A stretch of DNA of 64,000 bases from Allobosea thiooxidans (GCF_900168195.1 NZ_FUYX01000009.1:1-64000), one strand, 5' to 3'. Counted from the stretch's first letter, positions 1 through 8,963 are shown. Notes: a model not told the origin generated them from the letters alone. Made by a program: numbers and translations.

Positions 1-477
1 CTCGTCCATGATCTCGCCGGCGGCAACTTCCTGGCTCATCAGCGCAATGTCGTCCTGGTCGGAGGCACCGGGACCGGCAAGACCCATCTTGCCATCGCGA
101 TCGCCCGGGCCTGCATACGTGCCGGCGCTCGCGGCCGCTTCTTCAACGTCGTCGATCTCGTCAACAAGCTCGAGGCCGAAGCCCGCGCCGGCCGCCAGGG
201 CCGCATGGCCGACTATCTCGCCCGCATGGACTTCATCATCCTCGACGAACTCGGCTATCTGCCCTTCGCCCAGTCCGGCGGGCAACTGCTCTTCCACCTG
301 GTCAGCAGGCTCTACGAGCAGAGCTCCGTCATCGTCACCACGAACCTCGCCTTCGGCGAATGGCCGTCCGTCTTCGGCGACGCCAAGATGACCACCGCGC
401 TCCTCGACCGGCTGACCCATCACTGCGACATCGTCGAGACCGGCAACGAAAGCTGGCGCTTCAAGAACAGGCTCTGA
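1..477 (+). CDS. istB: IS21-family helper ATPase IstB (5' end outside window)
   Basis: IstB is the AAA+ ATPase that helps the IstA transposase choose and activate targets in IS21-type transposition. The frame is open from the first base of the window, so this is the C-terminal 158 residues of a protein usually near 250 residues. Residues 21-29 read GGTGTGKTH, a Walker A loop, and [10 protein letters not shown] about 50 residues later is the Walker B strand. [12 protein letters not shown] is a further typical IstB stretch. The stop at 475-477 is followed about 90 bp later by the IS terminal repeats, as expected for the second gene of the element. The neighbouring istA must lie to the left. Assignment is secure; only the subgroup is unknown. 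Confidence 0.9.
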   Translation, partial: LVHDLAGGNFLAHQRNVVLVGGTGTGKTHLAIAIARACIRAGARGRFFNVVDLVNKLEAEARAGRQGRMADYLARMDFIILDELGYLPFAQSGGQLLFHLVSRLYEQSSVIVTTNLAFGEWPSVFGDAKMTTALLDRLTHHCDIVETGNESWRFKNRL

Positions 478-619
478 GTTCCCCGCACACCACCGATCCG
501 GAGCCGGCGCGGCTGCGCAATCCAGACCAGCTCCGCCGCGCCGCCTCCTCGCCGTGAAGCATACTCAAGGGGGCAACATTGGACGCCGATCGGGGGGCAA
601 CTTTGCGGGCCGTTTGACA
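1..619 (+). mobile_element. Right end of an IS21-family insertion sequence
   Basis: The segment holds the 3' part of an istB gene followed by a terminal region with two copies of GGGGGCAAC at 569-577 and 593-601, 24 nt apart. The right tip is placed at 619, where the minus strand starts TGTCAAACGG. Multiple internal terminal repeats next to istB are usual for IS21 relatives. The left end and istA lie outside the window. The tip lies inside the reading frame of a restriction endonuclease, so the element inserted into that gene. Confidence 0.8.
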
Positions 620-1759
620 ATATGTCGAGTGAAGCGATTTCGGAAGAACCAGCCGAAGCTGCTTTGCCCGCATTTCACTTGTCTGGTTTTCCGAGATACC
701 GGGCTCCAGCGTCAGCAAGTGCTTTTCGCGGATCCTGTGGGCTTCGGAAAGTACCTGACGCCAGCGATCCTTCAGCGTCGATTTCGACCCGAGCATGGTG
801 AGGCGCGCAGACGGGAATGCCGGATTCCGGTACTCCTCCTGGCTGGGAAAAAGAAAGTCCGGCTTGTTGCGATTCTCCGTCTCGACCTCACGGTCGAAAC
901 GCACCGCGTGGGCAGAAAAGACCGCCTCAAGGTGATGTTCAAGCGCCAGGCCCGCACGCTTCTTGCGGCGGTTCTGGACGCTTTTCGAGAAGCCCATAAA
1001 ACCGTCGACATCCGTGCCTTCGTCGGAATGAAAACCGCTCTTGATACGGTCCGCCACCACATGCCTTTCCAAGCGACGAAACAACTGTTCTTCCCTGTCA
1101 ACCCAAGCCACCAAGGCGGTATCCGGATCATCCGCGGCCGAAACGTCAGGAAGTGAAGTCCGCGCGAGCTCTGACAGGACGCGGGTTGGCGGGAATACCA
1201 GCCCGAATTTTTCGATCAGCGTATCGAGGCGGTCAGCTTCCGGCTCCTCAACCTCGATCCCCAGCTCGTCGAGGATATATCGCGCGGTAAAATCCAGCTC
1301 GGCGGCATTGTCCTTGCTGATCTCCAGCGCTTCAAACTGTAAGGCCGGTTGCTCTTCAAGCCCGAACAGCCACAGCAACTGGTTCTGGATAGTGCTGTCC
1401 CCGGGGACGATGATGGCCATGAGCGTGTTATCGGTGCGTCTGGCGATAAACAGGACATCGCCTTCGGCTGCAGCCTCGCACACCGCATTTGTCGGAAAAT
1501 AAAGCCTGTGCTCGCTTCTCGGAGGCTTCCGGGACTGGTACCAGGTCAGAAATCCTTCTTCGGAAAGCGCCTCCTGCTCGCCGCCGATCCAGATGAACAT
1601 TGTCTGGTATTGCACCCGGGCGGGCGTCCCGAGCAGGCTCTTGAGCTGCTTCGAACTGTTGAATTCGTGCTGGTTCGAACGAAGGATGTTAGCCTCCACA
1701 GCGCTCAAGCGTTTGACCGCCACGCCGTCGAAATAATCTGAAAGCAGCCCCCGCCGCAT
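620..1759 (-). pseudogene. EcoRII-type restriction endonuclease, C-terminus replaced by IS21 end
   Basis: Type II endonucleases of the EcoRII/PspGI group cut at CCWGG-like sites. The 380 native residues contain the EcoRII C-terminal nuclease domain from about residue 265: RRKKRAGLALEHHLEA, KPDFLFP at 299-305, LGSKSTLKDRW at 323-333 and PGISENQ near 354. The N-terminal 200 residues would be the effector or DNA-binding part. After Tyr380 the frame runs into the IS tip (CQTARK...) and continues to a stop at 461, giving a chimeric tail of about 52 residues. Family members normally continue a little further after the LHxTY stretch, so the last native helix is probably lost. The gene lies 3 bp downstream of vsr in one operon with the methylase. 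Activity of the truncated protein is uncertain. Confidence 0.8.
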
Positions 1760-1762
1760 AAC

Positions 1763-2218
1763 CTATGCGCTTCCCCTGATTTCGAAAAAAGGAACATCAG
1801 ATTGAAGCCAGGACGCGCATTCGGCAATCACGGTCTCAATCGGCAACCTAGCCTTACCTTTCAGTGCGCACTCCCAGACGATTCCCTGCCGCCAGCCTGC
1901 TTCCTGCAAGGCGGCCAAGGCAAGCGCATCGACCTCACGGTTCCGCTGAATCTTGGCTAGCCAGAAGTCTGGTCTACTGGAGGGCCATTTGAACAGATGG
2001 CAATCGTGCCCGTGCCAGAAGCATCCGTGAGCGAAGAGAGCAGCCCTGTATCTCGGAAAGACGATATCAGGCTTGCCCGGCAGGGCGCGATCATGCAGCC
2101 GGAACCGGAACCCGGCTGCATGCAAACCACGTCTCAGCATAAGCTCCGGTTTGGTGTTCTTACCCCGAATGCCGGCCATCATCCGGCTGCGCACTTCCGG
2201 GGTAACGATGTCAGGCAT
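1763..2218 (-). CDS. vsr: Very short patch repair endonuclease Vsr
   Basis: Vsr nicks DNA 5' of the T in T:G mismatches that arise by deamination of 5-methylcytosine made by Dcm-type methylases. The 151-residue length is normal. [14 protein letters not shown] near the start, PGKPDIVFP with the metal-binding Asp, and [12 protein letters not shown] with the conserved His and zinc-binding Cys are all present. The start overlaps the 3' end of the methylase gene by 8 bp, so translation is probably coupled. The order methylase-vsr-endonuclease forms a compact restriction-modification operon. The gene looks intact although the downstream nuclease is truncated. Confidence 0.93.
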   Translation of the reverse strand: MPDIVTPEVRSRMMAGIRGKNTKPELMLRRGLHAAGFRFRLHDRALPGKPDIVFPRYRAALFAHGCFWHGHDCHLFKWPSSRPDFWLAKIQRNREVDALALAALQEAGWRQGIVWECALKGKARLPIETVIAECASWLQSDVPFFEIRGSA

Positions 2219-3479
2219 GGACTGCTGCCGCAGGCATATCTGGACGTGTGACCGCAGGAACCGGACCTGACAGCACGGGATACTGCCTGCCTTTCGAAAG
2301 CGCGGTCTCGATGTGGCTTTTCATGGCCTCCGCAACAAACTCGACGACCGGAACCACAACGGCATTGCCGAACTGACGATAGGCCTGGGTATCGGAAACC
2401 TCGATCCGAAAGCGTCTTTCGCCCCGGTCGAATCCCATCAGCCTGGCGCACTCAAGTGGCGTCAGCCGTCGCGGCCGCTTACCCGGCTGGTCGATCAACA
2501 CTTCCGACCCGTCCTTGTAGTAACGGGCCGAAAGGGTACGGGCTACATCATCAGGACCGAACAGGCTGTATCCGAACCCATTGCCTTTCGCCTGATGCTT
2601 TTCCTTGTAGGCTTGCAGATACTCCCAGAGGCGCGGAGTGAGTGTATATTTCGGGTCAACCTCGTCATGTGGCTGGAGAATGCTCCCGAGCTTCGGGCCG
2701 CTTTTCGCAGACGGCAACTTCAGCCCCTTGAAATCGAACTGCGACGGCTCGCGGAACCCCACAATAAACACTCGTTCCCGCTTCTGCGGGACCCATGGTT
2801 CAGAGCTGATAACGCGGTGCTGGACATGATAGCCTAGCTCGTTCTGCAAAACGTTCATGATGGTCGCAAACGTGCGCCCCTGATCATGGCTTTCGAGATT
2901 TTTGACGTTCTCCAGAACGAATGCGGCTGGCTTGTGATGGGCAATGATCTGGGCCGTATCGAAGAACAGGGTCCCCTGCGTGTCGCAGAGGAAACCATGT
3001 GGTCGCCCGAGTGAGTTTTTCTTGGAGACCCCCGCCAGAGAAAACGGCTGGCATGGAAAGCCGGCGAGCAGGACGTCGTGTTTCGGGATCAGGCCCGGAC
3101 TTTTCGAGAATTCCCGCACATCGCCGTTGACCCGATGGTTATCAGGGAAGTTCAGCGAATAGGTCTGCTGACTGTGTGGATCCCATTCAGAGGTGAAGAC
3201 GCAGCGACCTCCGATACTTTCAAAGCCCAACCGTAGCCCACCTATCCCGGCGAAGAGGTCGATGAAGCGAAAATCTGCCTTACCTACGTCACGTACCTTG
3301 AGGCGACGATCGGCTACATCCTTGAGTGTCTTCAGGGCCAGGCGGGGGACCCGCGACGTTCCATCCTCGTATCGATAGGCAGTGCGAGGTGAAACCTCCA
3401 GAAGCGCGGCGGCCTCATCGAGCGTCAGGCCAGCCTGCTCCCTCAATCTGTTGAAATCAGTGCGTTTTCTGCTTCGCAT
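2211..3479 (-). CDS. dcm: DNA (cytosine-5-)-methyltransferase, Dcm/EcoRII type
   Basis: The enzyme transfers a methyl group from SAM to C5 of cytosine and protects host DNA from the partner nuclease. With the ATG at 3479 ([12 protein letters not shown]) it has 422 residues. An N-terminal helix-turn-helix ([21 protein letters not shown]) precedes motif [11 protein letters not shown], the catalytic GFPCQPFS loop (Cys143), the ENV motif and the C-terminal [13 protein letters not shown] longer GTG-start version would begin at 3587; neither start has a good ribosome-binding site. The HTH suggests autoregulation, as known for EcoRII-type methylases. The CCWGG target is inferred from the neighbouring nuclease family and vsr, not read from the sequence. 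Confidence 0.92.
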   Translation of the reverse strand: MRSRKRTDFNRLREQAGLTLDEAAALLEVSPRTAYRYEDGTSRVPRLALKTLKDVADRRLKVRDVGKADFRFIDLFAGIGGLRLGFESIGGRCVFTSEWDPHSQQTYSLNFPDNHRVNGDVREFSKSPGLIPKHDVLLAGFPCQPFSLAGVSKKNSLGRPHGFLCDTQGTLFFDTAQIIAHHKPAAFVLENVKNLESHDQGRTFATIMNVLQNELGYHVQHRVISSEPWVPQKRERVFIVGFREPSQFDFKGLKLPSAKSGPKLGSILQPHDEVDPKYTLTPRLWEYLQAYKEKHQAKGNGFGYSLFGPDDVARTLSARYYKDGSEVLIDQPGKRPRRLTPLECARLMGFDRGERRFRIEVSDTQAYRQFGNAVVVPVVEFVAEAMKSHIETALSKGRQYPVLSGPVPAVTRPDMPAAAVHA

Positions 3480-3753
3480 GATACGGCTCGAATCATCGTC
3501 TGGGTCGATTTTTGTCAGATTGACATTATTGATCCTTACAGACAATGAATGTTCATCATATGTTCTGTTTTTTTCGCTTCCTTGCACAGCTTGTCCCGAG
3601 ATCGCCGTGCCTTTAACCGAGCCAATGGGCCATCGACATGGCCGTCATGCGATCTGCCTCGCCAACGCCTTGTCGGCACCCCTGCCATCGCCATGCGCCG
3701 GAACGCACATGGCGTGAAGATGGGCCGATCGCCATCGCTCGGCTGAAGCCGCG

Positions 3754-4374
3754 CTAGCTCCACATCTTCTCTGCGAACATTCTTTCGTCCGGCCCGCTGA
3801 CATCGCCATAGATCGCGGTGGTCCGCATCGAGGCGTGCCCCATCCACTTCTGCACCAGATGCGGCGGAACGCCGGCTTGGAATGCAGCGACCGCGAACCC
3901 GTGCCGCAGCGCCTTTGGCATAGCTCTCGCTCCCACCAGACCGCAGGCAATCAGGCTTTCGTGGACCTGCCGCCACGCGGTCGTGCGGCTGAACTCCCAC
4001 AAAGGCGAAGCTGAATTCTCTGCCCTCTGGCAGGACGCCAAGCCGAAGAACGTGTCGAGAGCGACGATCAGATCCGTAGGAAGAGGAACTTCCCGGACAA
4101 CTGGCCTTCGCCTCTTGAGAGTGACGAGCGAAACCAAACACCGATCGAGATCCAAAGCCACAGGCGTTACCGCAAGAGCCTCGGAAATGCGCGCGCCGCT
4201 GAGTGCCAGGAACCGGCAAAATAAGCTGATTTCGGTCGCGCGCGCATCCAGCGTGGCGAGATAGCGTTTCCGCTCCGCCCCGTTGAGGTACTTGCGGCCA
4301 CCCTCTGCCGCGTGGAGCGGGCTTGAGGCCATGCGCAACGGTATTGCCGATATTGTTTCACGCTCGAAAAGCAT
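3754..4374 (-). CDS. Short tyrosine recombinase (integrase catalytic domain)
   Basis: With the ATG at 4374 the protein has 206 residues and is almost only the catalytic domain. Arg62 (SGARISEAL) is the first active-site Arg. ALRHGF at 155-160 gives the second Arg (157) and His, with Lys154 where many relatives have His. GH at 179-180 and Tyr189 (TTAIYGDV) complete the set. Alternative starts are a TTG at 4464 and an ATG at 4332; none has a convincing ribosome-binding site. It could excise or integrate the island or resolve multimers. It lies 13 kb from the proposed attR, so it may not be the recombinase for that site. The N-terminal arm-binding domain of ICE integrases is missing. Confidence 0.8.
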   Translation of the reverse strand: MLFERETISAIPLRMASSPLHAAEGGRKYLNGAERKRYLATLDARATEISLFCRFLALSGARISEALAVTPVALDLDRCLVSLVTLKRRRPVVREVPLPTDLIVALDTFFGLASCQRAENSASPLWEFSRTTAWRQVHESLIACGLVGARAMPKALRHGFAVAAFQAGVPPHLVQKWMGHASMRTTAIYGDVSGPDERMFAEKMWS

Positions 4375-4558
4375 CGTCAGGCCAGCGGGTTGGAGGTGAA
4401 GCGGCCAAGGAGCAACCGCAAACACAAGGCTTAAAAAGCACTTTTCGCCTTTAAATTCAAGCAACTTAACAATATCGGCAAAAGCGTTTCAAGAAATATG
4501 CCGTCGACGTGCAACAAAATACACCATAGCGATACTAATTGCACTCCCATGTACCGTC

Positions 4559-5173
4559 ATGATCCTTGCCGCCGCTAACGATCCGCCGTCTGCACGCTCT
4601 CTCGCCGAAGGCGATCTCCGACGCGTGAACCAGGATCTGAGGGGGCAGACCGAACGGTTTGCGCTTGTACTAGGGGATTCCCATGCAGTCGGTCTCGCAG
4701 CCCATATGCCCTGCCAGCGCGTGAGCGCAGCGGTTGGAGGTTTGAAGGCTGCTGATGTTGCCGAGCAGGTCCGCCGTCTCGACATCCGAAAGCCGCCGGC
4801 TGCGGTTCTGCTGGCCGTGGGGACAAACGATATGTTGCGCAAGCACAGGCCGCTCCAGAGCCGCAGGGATTGGGTGTCGAGCTTGCAGAAAGCGGTCGCC
4901 CCATTTCGCGGCCTCGGAGCCCGGGTGATTGTCCTGGCCCTGCCGCCGATCGGTCGCGAACTGGATCGTGTTTTCGAACAGAGCGCGGTTGCTCCCTATT
5001 CCGAAGCCTTGGAGGAAATGTGCCGAGCCGATGGCTGCATCTATGCCGATCCCTGGACCGACGCGCGGTCGGACAAATTTGGCCAAGGCCGTCCCGAAGC
5101 CATGTCCGATAACCTGCACCTTGACGATTATCGCCCTGCGATGAAGGCGTTGGAGCCACTCGCTTGTGGTTGA
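4559..5173 (+). CDS. SGNH/GDSL-family hydrolase
   Basis: SGNH enzymes are esterases, lipases or O-acetyl hydrolases. The 204 residues show GDSH at 39-42 with nucleophile Ser41, a block II Gly near 60, GTND at 88-91 (block III Asn) and DNLH at 184-187, the block V Asp-x-x-His. No signal peptide is visible, so the product is probably cytosolic unless the start is wrong. The first 20 residues include DPPSARSLAEGD, which is encoded by a dispersed repeat. A GTG at 4625 would give a protein without it. The gene is divergent from the integrase. Its substrate and its role in the island are unknown. Confidence 0.75.
   Translation: MILAAANDPPSARSLAEGDLRRVNQDLRGQTERFALVLGDSHAVGLAAHMPCQRVSAAVGGLKAADVAEQVRRLDIRKPPAAVLLAVGTNDMLRKHRPLQSRRDWVSSLQKAVAPFRGLGARVIVLALPPIGRELDRVFEQSAVAPYSEALEEMCRADGCIYADPWTDARSDKFGQGRPEAMSDNLHLDDYRPAMKALEPLACG
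4580..4616 (+). repeat. 37-bp dispersed repeat, copy 1 (encodes DPPSARSLAEGD)
   Basis: The copy starts gatccgccgtctgcacgctc and ends gccgaaggcgatc. It matches 34 of 37 positions of a second copy on the minus strand at 15635-15671. The three differences are silent in the shared reading frame. Its ends form an imperfect inverted repeat (GATCcGCC...GGCGATC). It lies inside the N-terminal codons of the SGNH gene. Confidence 0.8.
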
Positions 5174-5291
5174 GCCCGCGCTTGTGGGCGCAAAAGCCGG
5201 GCCCGCCGCTGGCGCGACGGGAACTTGTTCTGGGTGGCCCTCCGGCTCGGTACGGCGCGATGGGAGCGCGCGTTCGCCTCCGGGCCGACCG

Positions 5292-5315
5292 CGGCTATCG
5301 CCGCGGCGATAGCCG
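5292..5315. promoter_or_regulatory. Perfect 24-bp palindrome
   Basis: The half-site cggctatcgccg is followed directly by its exact reverse complement with no spacer. It lies in the 280-bp gap between the SGNH gene and the next small gene. A zero-spacer palindrome fits a dimeric protein binding site better than an RNA terminator; no T-run follows. Confidence 0.5.
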
Positions 5316-5358
5316 GTTCAACCCGCTATCGCATGTCCTTTACGCAGGTCAGGCCCTT

Positions 5359-5380
5359 TTCACGTGTATTTCAACGTGAA
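5359..5380. promoter_or_regulatory. Inverted repeat, operator-like
   Basis: TTCACGT and ACGTGAA flank an 8-nt spacer, 74 bp before the ATG at 5454. Location and spacing suit an operator of the downstream gene. No regulator can be named. Confidence 0.4.
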
Positions 5381-5453
5381 GTGCCTCTTTTGGTTAGATT
5401 TGCGCGGGAATCCCGGCTCGTGACGTATTTTTCTCGTATTGGGGCGCAGTAGT

Positions 5454-5765
5454 ATGACCGAAGATGCATTTTCTGTTTCAGAAGCGCTGATTGATCGGGC
5501 TGGGCGCGCCGCGTCGAACCGGGATATCGATGCGCTTGCGGCTATCATGCCGCAGATCGCCTCAAGTCTCGTCCGGTTTCACATCCTAGTTGGCGACCCT
5601 GCGCAACTCAGTCCTTGCGAGCGCGCGGCCATCTTTCACCAATCTTCGATTGTCATAGCCAAATTACGAACGATCATACAATTGACCATCGAGAACATGT
5701 CGACGCTATCCGCCGAATTCAATGAGAAAATCAAATGCCTGCTCCTTCAAAGATCGAGAAGTTAG
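5454..5765 (+). CDS. Hypothetical protein
   Basis: The 103-residue product is mainly helical, with LIDRAGRAASNRDIDALAAIMPQIASSLV and a second amphipathic helix near the C-terminus. I do not recognise a family. The ATG at 5454 (MTEDAFSV) is preferred over a TTG 15 bp upstream. It lies alone between two inverted repeats upstream and another small gene downstream, inside the transfer island. No signal peptide or membrane segment is visible, so a cytosolic role is likely. Confidence 0.5.
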   Translation: MTEDAFSVSEALIDRAGRAASNRDIDALAAIMPQIASSLVRFHILVGDPAQLSPCERAAIFHQSSIVIAKLRTIIQLTIENMSTLSAEFNEKIKCLLLQRSRS

Positions 5766-5930
5766 CGCTTATGATTGTATCGGCGTCGATTGTGTCTCGC
5801 TTCATTCTGAGGTTATTCGTGATTTCATGCTTGTCATGGCTGGCTCTTCGGCTGATTTTCAGCTTGTGACCCGGTGATAATTGCGTGTCTCCCTCGTTGC
5901 TGGAATCGGTTCAAGTCCGAGACATCGCCA

Positions 5931-6224
5931 ATGAACATCTCTGCGAATGACGCGTACAGAGCTTATGGCTCCAGGCCACCTGCGATTGGCGGGATGACAT
6001 TTGGCTTAGGCACCGGCTCTTGGTATGGCACCGCTACCCCCGGATTCTGGGATTATTGGCGTGCGGGCGCTGCCGAGCTCAGGAAGATCGGATTCCGCGT
6101 CACTCGCGTTGGCTCACAGAAGTATGGCCACTGGCAAGTCACGTTCGACGGCCACCGCGCGACCCAAGAGCAGATCGAGGCTGCTCTTGTTCGGGTCCGC
6201 GCGGCGATGGCCAAGGCCGGTTGA
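5931..6224 (+). CDS. Hypothetical protein
   Basis: The 97-residue product starts at ATG 5931 (MNISANDAYRAYG). It has a Gly/Trp-rich segment (FGLGTGSWYGTATPGFWDYWRAG) followed by a more regular part (LRKIGFRVTRVGSQKYGHWQVTF) and a C-terminal helix. The predicted strand-strand-helix pattern could be a small alpha-beta domain, but I do not recognise the family. It converges with traG, with only 2 bp between the two stops, so transcripts from both sides must meet here. Confidence 0.5.
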   Translation: MNISANDAYRAYGSRPPAIGGMTFGLGTGSWYGTATPGFWDYWRAGAAELRKIGFRVTRVGSQKYGHWQVTFDGHRATQEQIEAALVRVRAAMAKAG

Positions 6225-6226
6225 GA

Positions 6227-8086
6227 TCACCTCTGCCAGGGGTTGGCCGAATATCGGCCAGCCCATTCATCGACGTCGAAATAACTCGCCTTGGACAAGA
6301 GGATTGGCCGCTTGCTGGTGGCCCCGCTCTCCCCGGTTACGACGGCCACAACGACGTCGTCGGGCAGCCGCGCCACCTCTTCCACGCGCAAGAGCCGGCG
6401 CGCCTGGTCCCGGGTCGACAATCCCTTGTTCCGCGATCCGGTTTCCAGGCCTCGGCTCGACCGGCTCTCTGATTCATCGTCGACGGTCACGGTGAACTCG
6501 CCCAGGATGGCGGAGACGTACTCCGCCGTCTCGCGGTCGAAGCTGCCAACATTCATGAAGGTGGTCACCGCTGCATTAGCCACCCAGAGCTTCAACCCGT
6601 CGCGACCATAGGCGCTCTCGAGCTGGCTGAGAGATTGGACGATCGCCCAGATCCGGATCCCCGCGGAACGGCCGAGCGTCAATGCCCCGACGCCGTCGCT
6701 GTCCGCAATGGCGTCGAGCTGGCCGAGGGCCGCCATCTCGTCGAGCAACAGCACAACGTCGCGAGGCGGCCTTCCGCCATCGATGATGTGTGCCGAGATC
6801 GCGGTGACGAAGACGCGGATAAGCGCCTTGTTCATCGACATGAACTGCTGGGGTACGCATAGAAAGACATCGATGGGCGAGCGATCATCGCGTAGATCGT
6901 CCAGCGAGAAGGTTGATTTCTCGCAGGCCCGGCGCACGCTGGCGTCGCCAAAGCAGCCCAGGAATCGCATGATCGTCGAGAACTGGCTGCCTTTTTCGTC
7001 GCTGCCGATTTTGGCCCAGGTCGTTGTCGCCGCCCGGGCCAAGCGATCGCCGGGCTCGCGTGGATCGGTCTCGATCGCTTTGAAATTCTGCTCCAACTGA
7101 TCGGTGCCACCTGTGAAGAAATCGAAGACCCCCGGCAGGGAGGGAGCGACCTTCTGCACGGCATCGGGCCAGATGCCGCGCTTGTTTGCATCGACCACGA
7201 ACGAAATCACGCCCGCGATGATCGAGATCGCCGACTCCTCGAAATGCGGGTTCGACTGGCCCGAACTCGATTTTTCGACCACCGCCCCCGCGACGCGCCT
7301 GCAATCCGCTGCGAACTTGTCGCTGCCATGCCTAACATAATCGAGCGGATTCAGCGCATCGGTATCCTCCCCGAGCTGCACGATCCCAAACGGATTGATG
7401 ATCTTGACGCTGTGCCCGAGCAACCGTCGCGCCTTGGCCGCGACCGCTGCGTTCTCGCCCTTCGGGTCGTGGATGATGATCGGTCCCGGATAGTCGATCA
7501 GGGTCGGAATGACGATCGAAGAGGTTTTGCCTCCGCCCGGCGGGGCGAAGGTCAGCAGCGAACCTGCGCCGCGCCAGCGGATGATCGATCCATTTTTCCC
7601 TGTCGCGACACTCGGCTCGGCGCCAAGCTGAGCCGCGAGCCTCGCCGATTTTTTCGTCCAGCGGCCGAGAATGAAGCCGGGCTGATCACCACCGATCATA
7701 TGCGTGACCTCGCGCCAGCGCGCGAACCGGGCGCCACCGAGGTGATCGCGCGATGACCGATCGACGCTGGGGCGGCGCCGTAGCGTGGTCGTCAAATGCA
7801 AGATTGCCAGCCAAATCAGCGCAATCATGCCGCCAGCTAGCAGCGCAAGAATCAGAGTTTCGGCTTTCGGATCGGGCAAACGATAGATCAGGACCGCGCG
7901 CCAGAAACCGCTGGTCGGCGCCCATGGGACGACATAGTAGAACGCCGCTGCCAGGCTTGCGGCGAGGCCGAGCAGTCCAAGCTTCGGCCAGTGCCGCCAT
8001 GCCATGAGGAGGCTGAGAGCTTGGCAGAGCACCGCAGGCAGGAGCGGAATAAGTGCCGCGCTCCAGCCCATGCTTTGAAAACTCAT
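6227..8086 (-). CDS. traG: Type IV coupling protein TraG/VirD4 family
   Basis: Coupling proteins are inner-membrane ATPases that bring the relaxase-DNA complex to the type IV secretion channel. The 619 residues begin with N-terminal membrane segments near 11-30, 38-53 and 77-98. The Walker A loop PPGGGKTSSIVIP follows at about 182, then HDPKGEN and a Walker B VVLLLDEMAALG before a Ser/Arg-rich C-terminal part. The length agrees with Ti-type TraG. The ATG overlaps the stop of the upstream small gene by 4 bp (ATGA), so the three minus-strand genes are one operon. Gene order mirrors traC-traD-traG of rhizobial plasmids. Confidence 0.92.
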   Translation of the reverse strand: MSFQSMGWSAALIPLLPAVLCQALSLLMAWRHWPKLGLLGLAASLAAAFYYVVPWAPTSGFWRAVLIYRLPDPKAETLILALLAGGMIALIWLAILHLTTTLRRRPSVDRSSRDHLGGARFARWREVTHMIGGDQPGFILGRWTKKSARLAAQLGAEPSVATGKNGSIIRWRGAGSLLTFAPPGGGKTSSIVIPTLIDYPGPIIIHDPKGENAAVAAKARRLLGHSVKIINPFGIVQLGEDTDALNPLDYVRHGSDKFAADCRRVAGAVVEKSSSGQSNPHFEESAISIIAGVISFVVDANKRGIWPDAVQKVAPSLPGVFDFFTGGTDQLEQNFKAIETDPREPGDRLARAATTTWAKIGSDEKGSQFSTIMRFLGCFGDASVRRACEKSTFSLDDLRDDRSPIDVFLCVPQQFMSMNKALIRVFVTAISAHIIDGGRPPRDVVLLLDEMAALGQLDAIADSDGVGALTLGRSAGIRIWAIVQSLSQLESAYGRDGLKLWVANAAVTTFMNVGSFDRETAEYVSAILGEFTVTVDDESESRSSRGLETGSRNKGLSTRDQARRLLRVEEVARLPDDVVVAVVTGESGATSKRPILLSKASYFDVDEWAGRYSANPWQR

Positions 8087-8478
8087 TGTCCAATATCTCC
8101 GTCAATATAACGCAGCGCCATCGAAAGCGCGCCGATTGCAATCGCGGGCTCCAAGATGCTCGGATCAATTCCGGCTCTCAGGATGTGATAGCCGGCGGCT
8201 GCGAGCTGGTTGGTCTGGTAGTTTGATTTCGGCCGGGCCGGCCCTGCATTCAGAAGCGAAAACCCGACGCGCCTTGCCTGCCGTTCCGTCGCCGGAAGCA
8301 GGATGATGTCGAAGGCCTTGGACGCGATGCGCTCGACAAACAGGACGTCGGACAGATCGACGCCGGCAACAATCGCCACGCCAGCAGCTTCGATTTTCCG
8401 GCGAAGTTCCCGGTGCTTGCCGATCCGAGGCGCATCCTTGCGTCGCTTAATCCGCGACGATCGCGCCAGCCTGCTCAC
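8083..8478 (-). CDS. Hypothetical transfer-operon protein in traD position
   Basis: The 131-residue product starts with a GTG and a strongly basic stretch (RSSRIKRRKDAPRIGKHRELRRK), then an alpha-beta pattern with VAIVAGVDLSDVLFVERI. It sits between the traC-like gene (32-bp overlap) and traG (4-bp overlap), where Ti-type systems have traD. The sequence is longer than TraD (about 70 residues) and I cannot show homology. The basic N-terminus would suit DNA or relaxosome contact. Function remains inferred from position. Confidence 0.6.
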   Translation of the reverse strand: MSRLARSSRIKRRKDAPRIGKHRELRRKIEAAGVAIVAGVDLSDVLFVERIASKAFDIILLPATERQARRVGFSLLNAGPARPKSNYQTNQLAAAGYHILRAGIDPSILEPAIAIGALSMALRYIDGDIGQ

Positions 8479-8830
8479 CTCCCGTCGCGCTCGGACCAGG
8501 CGCTTGAGGCTGCGGCCTCGACGGCCGGCCGCGCCGGCGCGACCTCCCGGCAGCCCCGGGAAATCGGACCAGGTAGTCGGCGGCGAGTGGCTTCAGTTCA
8601 TCTCGATCGCGGGTGTAGCGATCGACTGCGCCGAGCAGGACGCCGCCGAGAATATCGTCGGGAATTGTCAATGCACCGACGCGCTCTGCGATTTCGGCGA
8701 TCTCCGCGCGCCTCGCCGCGGTCGCGCTTTCGAGCTCGCTCCGAAGGGCATCCTTCTTGGCCTGCGCCTCAGCGTCGATCCTGGCTAATTCCGCCTCACC
8801 GTTCATGAGCGTTCGTATTGTTACAGTCAT
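8447..8830 (-). CDS. TraC-like relaxosome accessory protein
   Basis: The 127-residue product has an N-terminal coiled-coil stretch (ARIDAEAQAKKDALRSELESATAARRAEI), then an ERVGALTIPDD segment that resembles the helix-turn of rhizobial TraC, and a Pro/Arg-rich tail. In Ti plasmids TraC helps TraA act at oriT. The ATG at 8830 has a ribosome-binding site AGAGG 5 nt upstream, which is part of an inverted repeat (8836-8856), so DNA- or RNA-level control of its expression is plausible. It is the first gene of the minus-strand transfer operon, divergent from traA. Confidence 0.6.
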   Translation of the reverse strand: MTVTIRTLMNGEAELARIDAEAQAKKDALRSELESATAARRAEIAEIAERVGALTIPDDILGGVLLGAVDRYTRDRDELKPLAADYLVRFPGAAGRSRRRGRPSRPQPQAPGPSATGGEQAGAIVAD

Positions 8831-8835
8831 TGTGG

Positions 8836-8856
8836 CCTCTATATTTAGAATAGAGG
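8836..8856. promoter_or_regulatory. Inverted repeat over the traC-like ribosome-binding site
   Basis: CCTCTAT and ATAGAGG flank 7 nt. The left arm, read on the minus strand, is the ribosome-binding site of the traC-like gene. Confidence 0.5.
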
Positions 8857-8946
8857 TACATTTTACGCGTTTATGTCGCTTCTCTCAAACGAATTATTGC
8901 GCCATATCGACAGTGATATTTGCGGTTTCAGTAGTGCTCACATATA

Positions 8947-8963
8947 GCAAAATGATATTTTGC
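8947..8963. promoter_or_regulatory. Inverted repeat upstream of traA
   Basis: GCAAAAT and ATTTTGC flank a 3-nt loop, 53 bp before the chosen traA ATG. It contains the alternative TTG start, which argues for the later ATG. It could be an oriT hairpin or a repressor site. Confidence 0.5.

Noticed and set aside
461..620. The last 52 residues of the endonuclease frame as part of the native protein
   Set aside because: They are encoded by the IS21 terminus, as shown by the two GGGGGCAAC repeats and the tip TGTCAAACGG.
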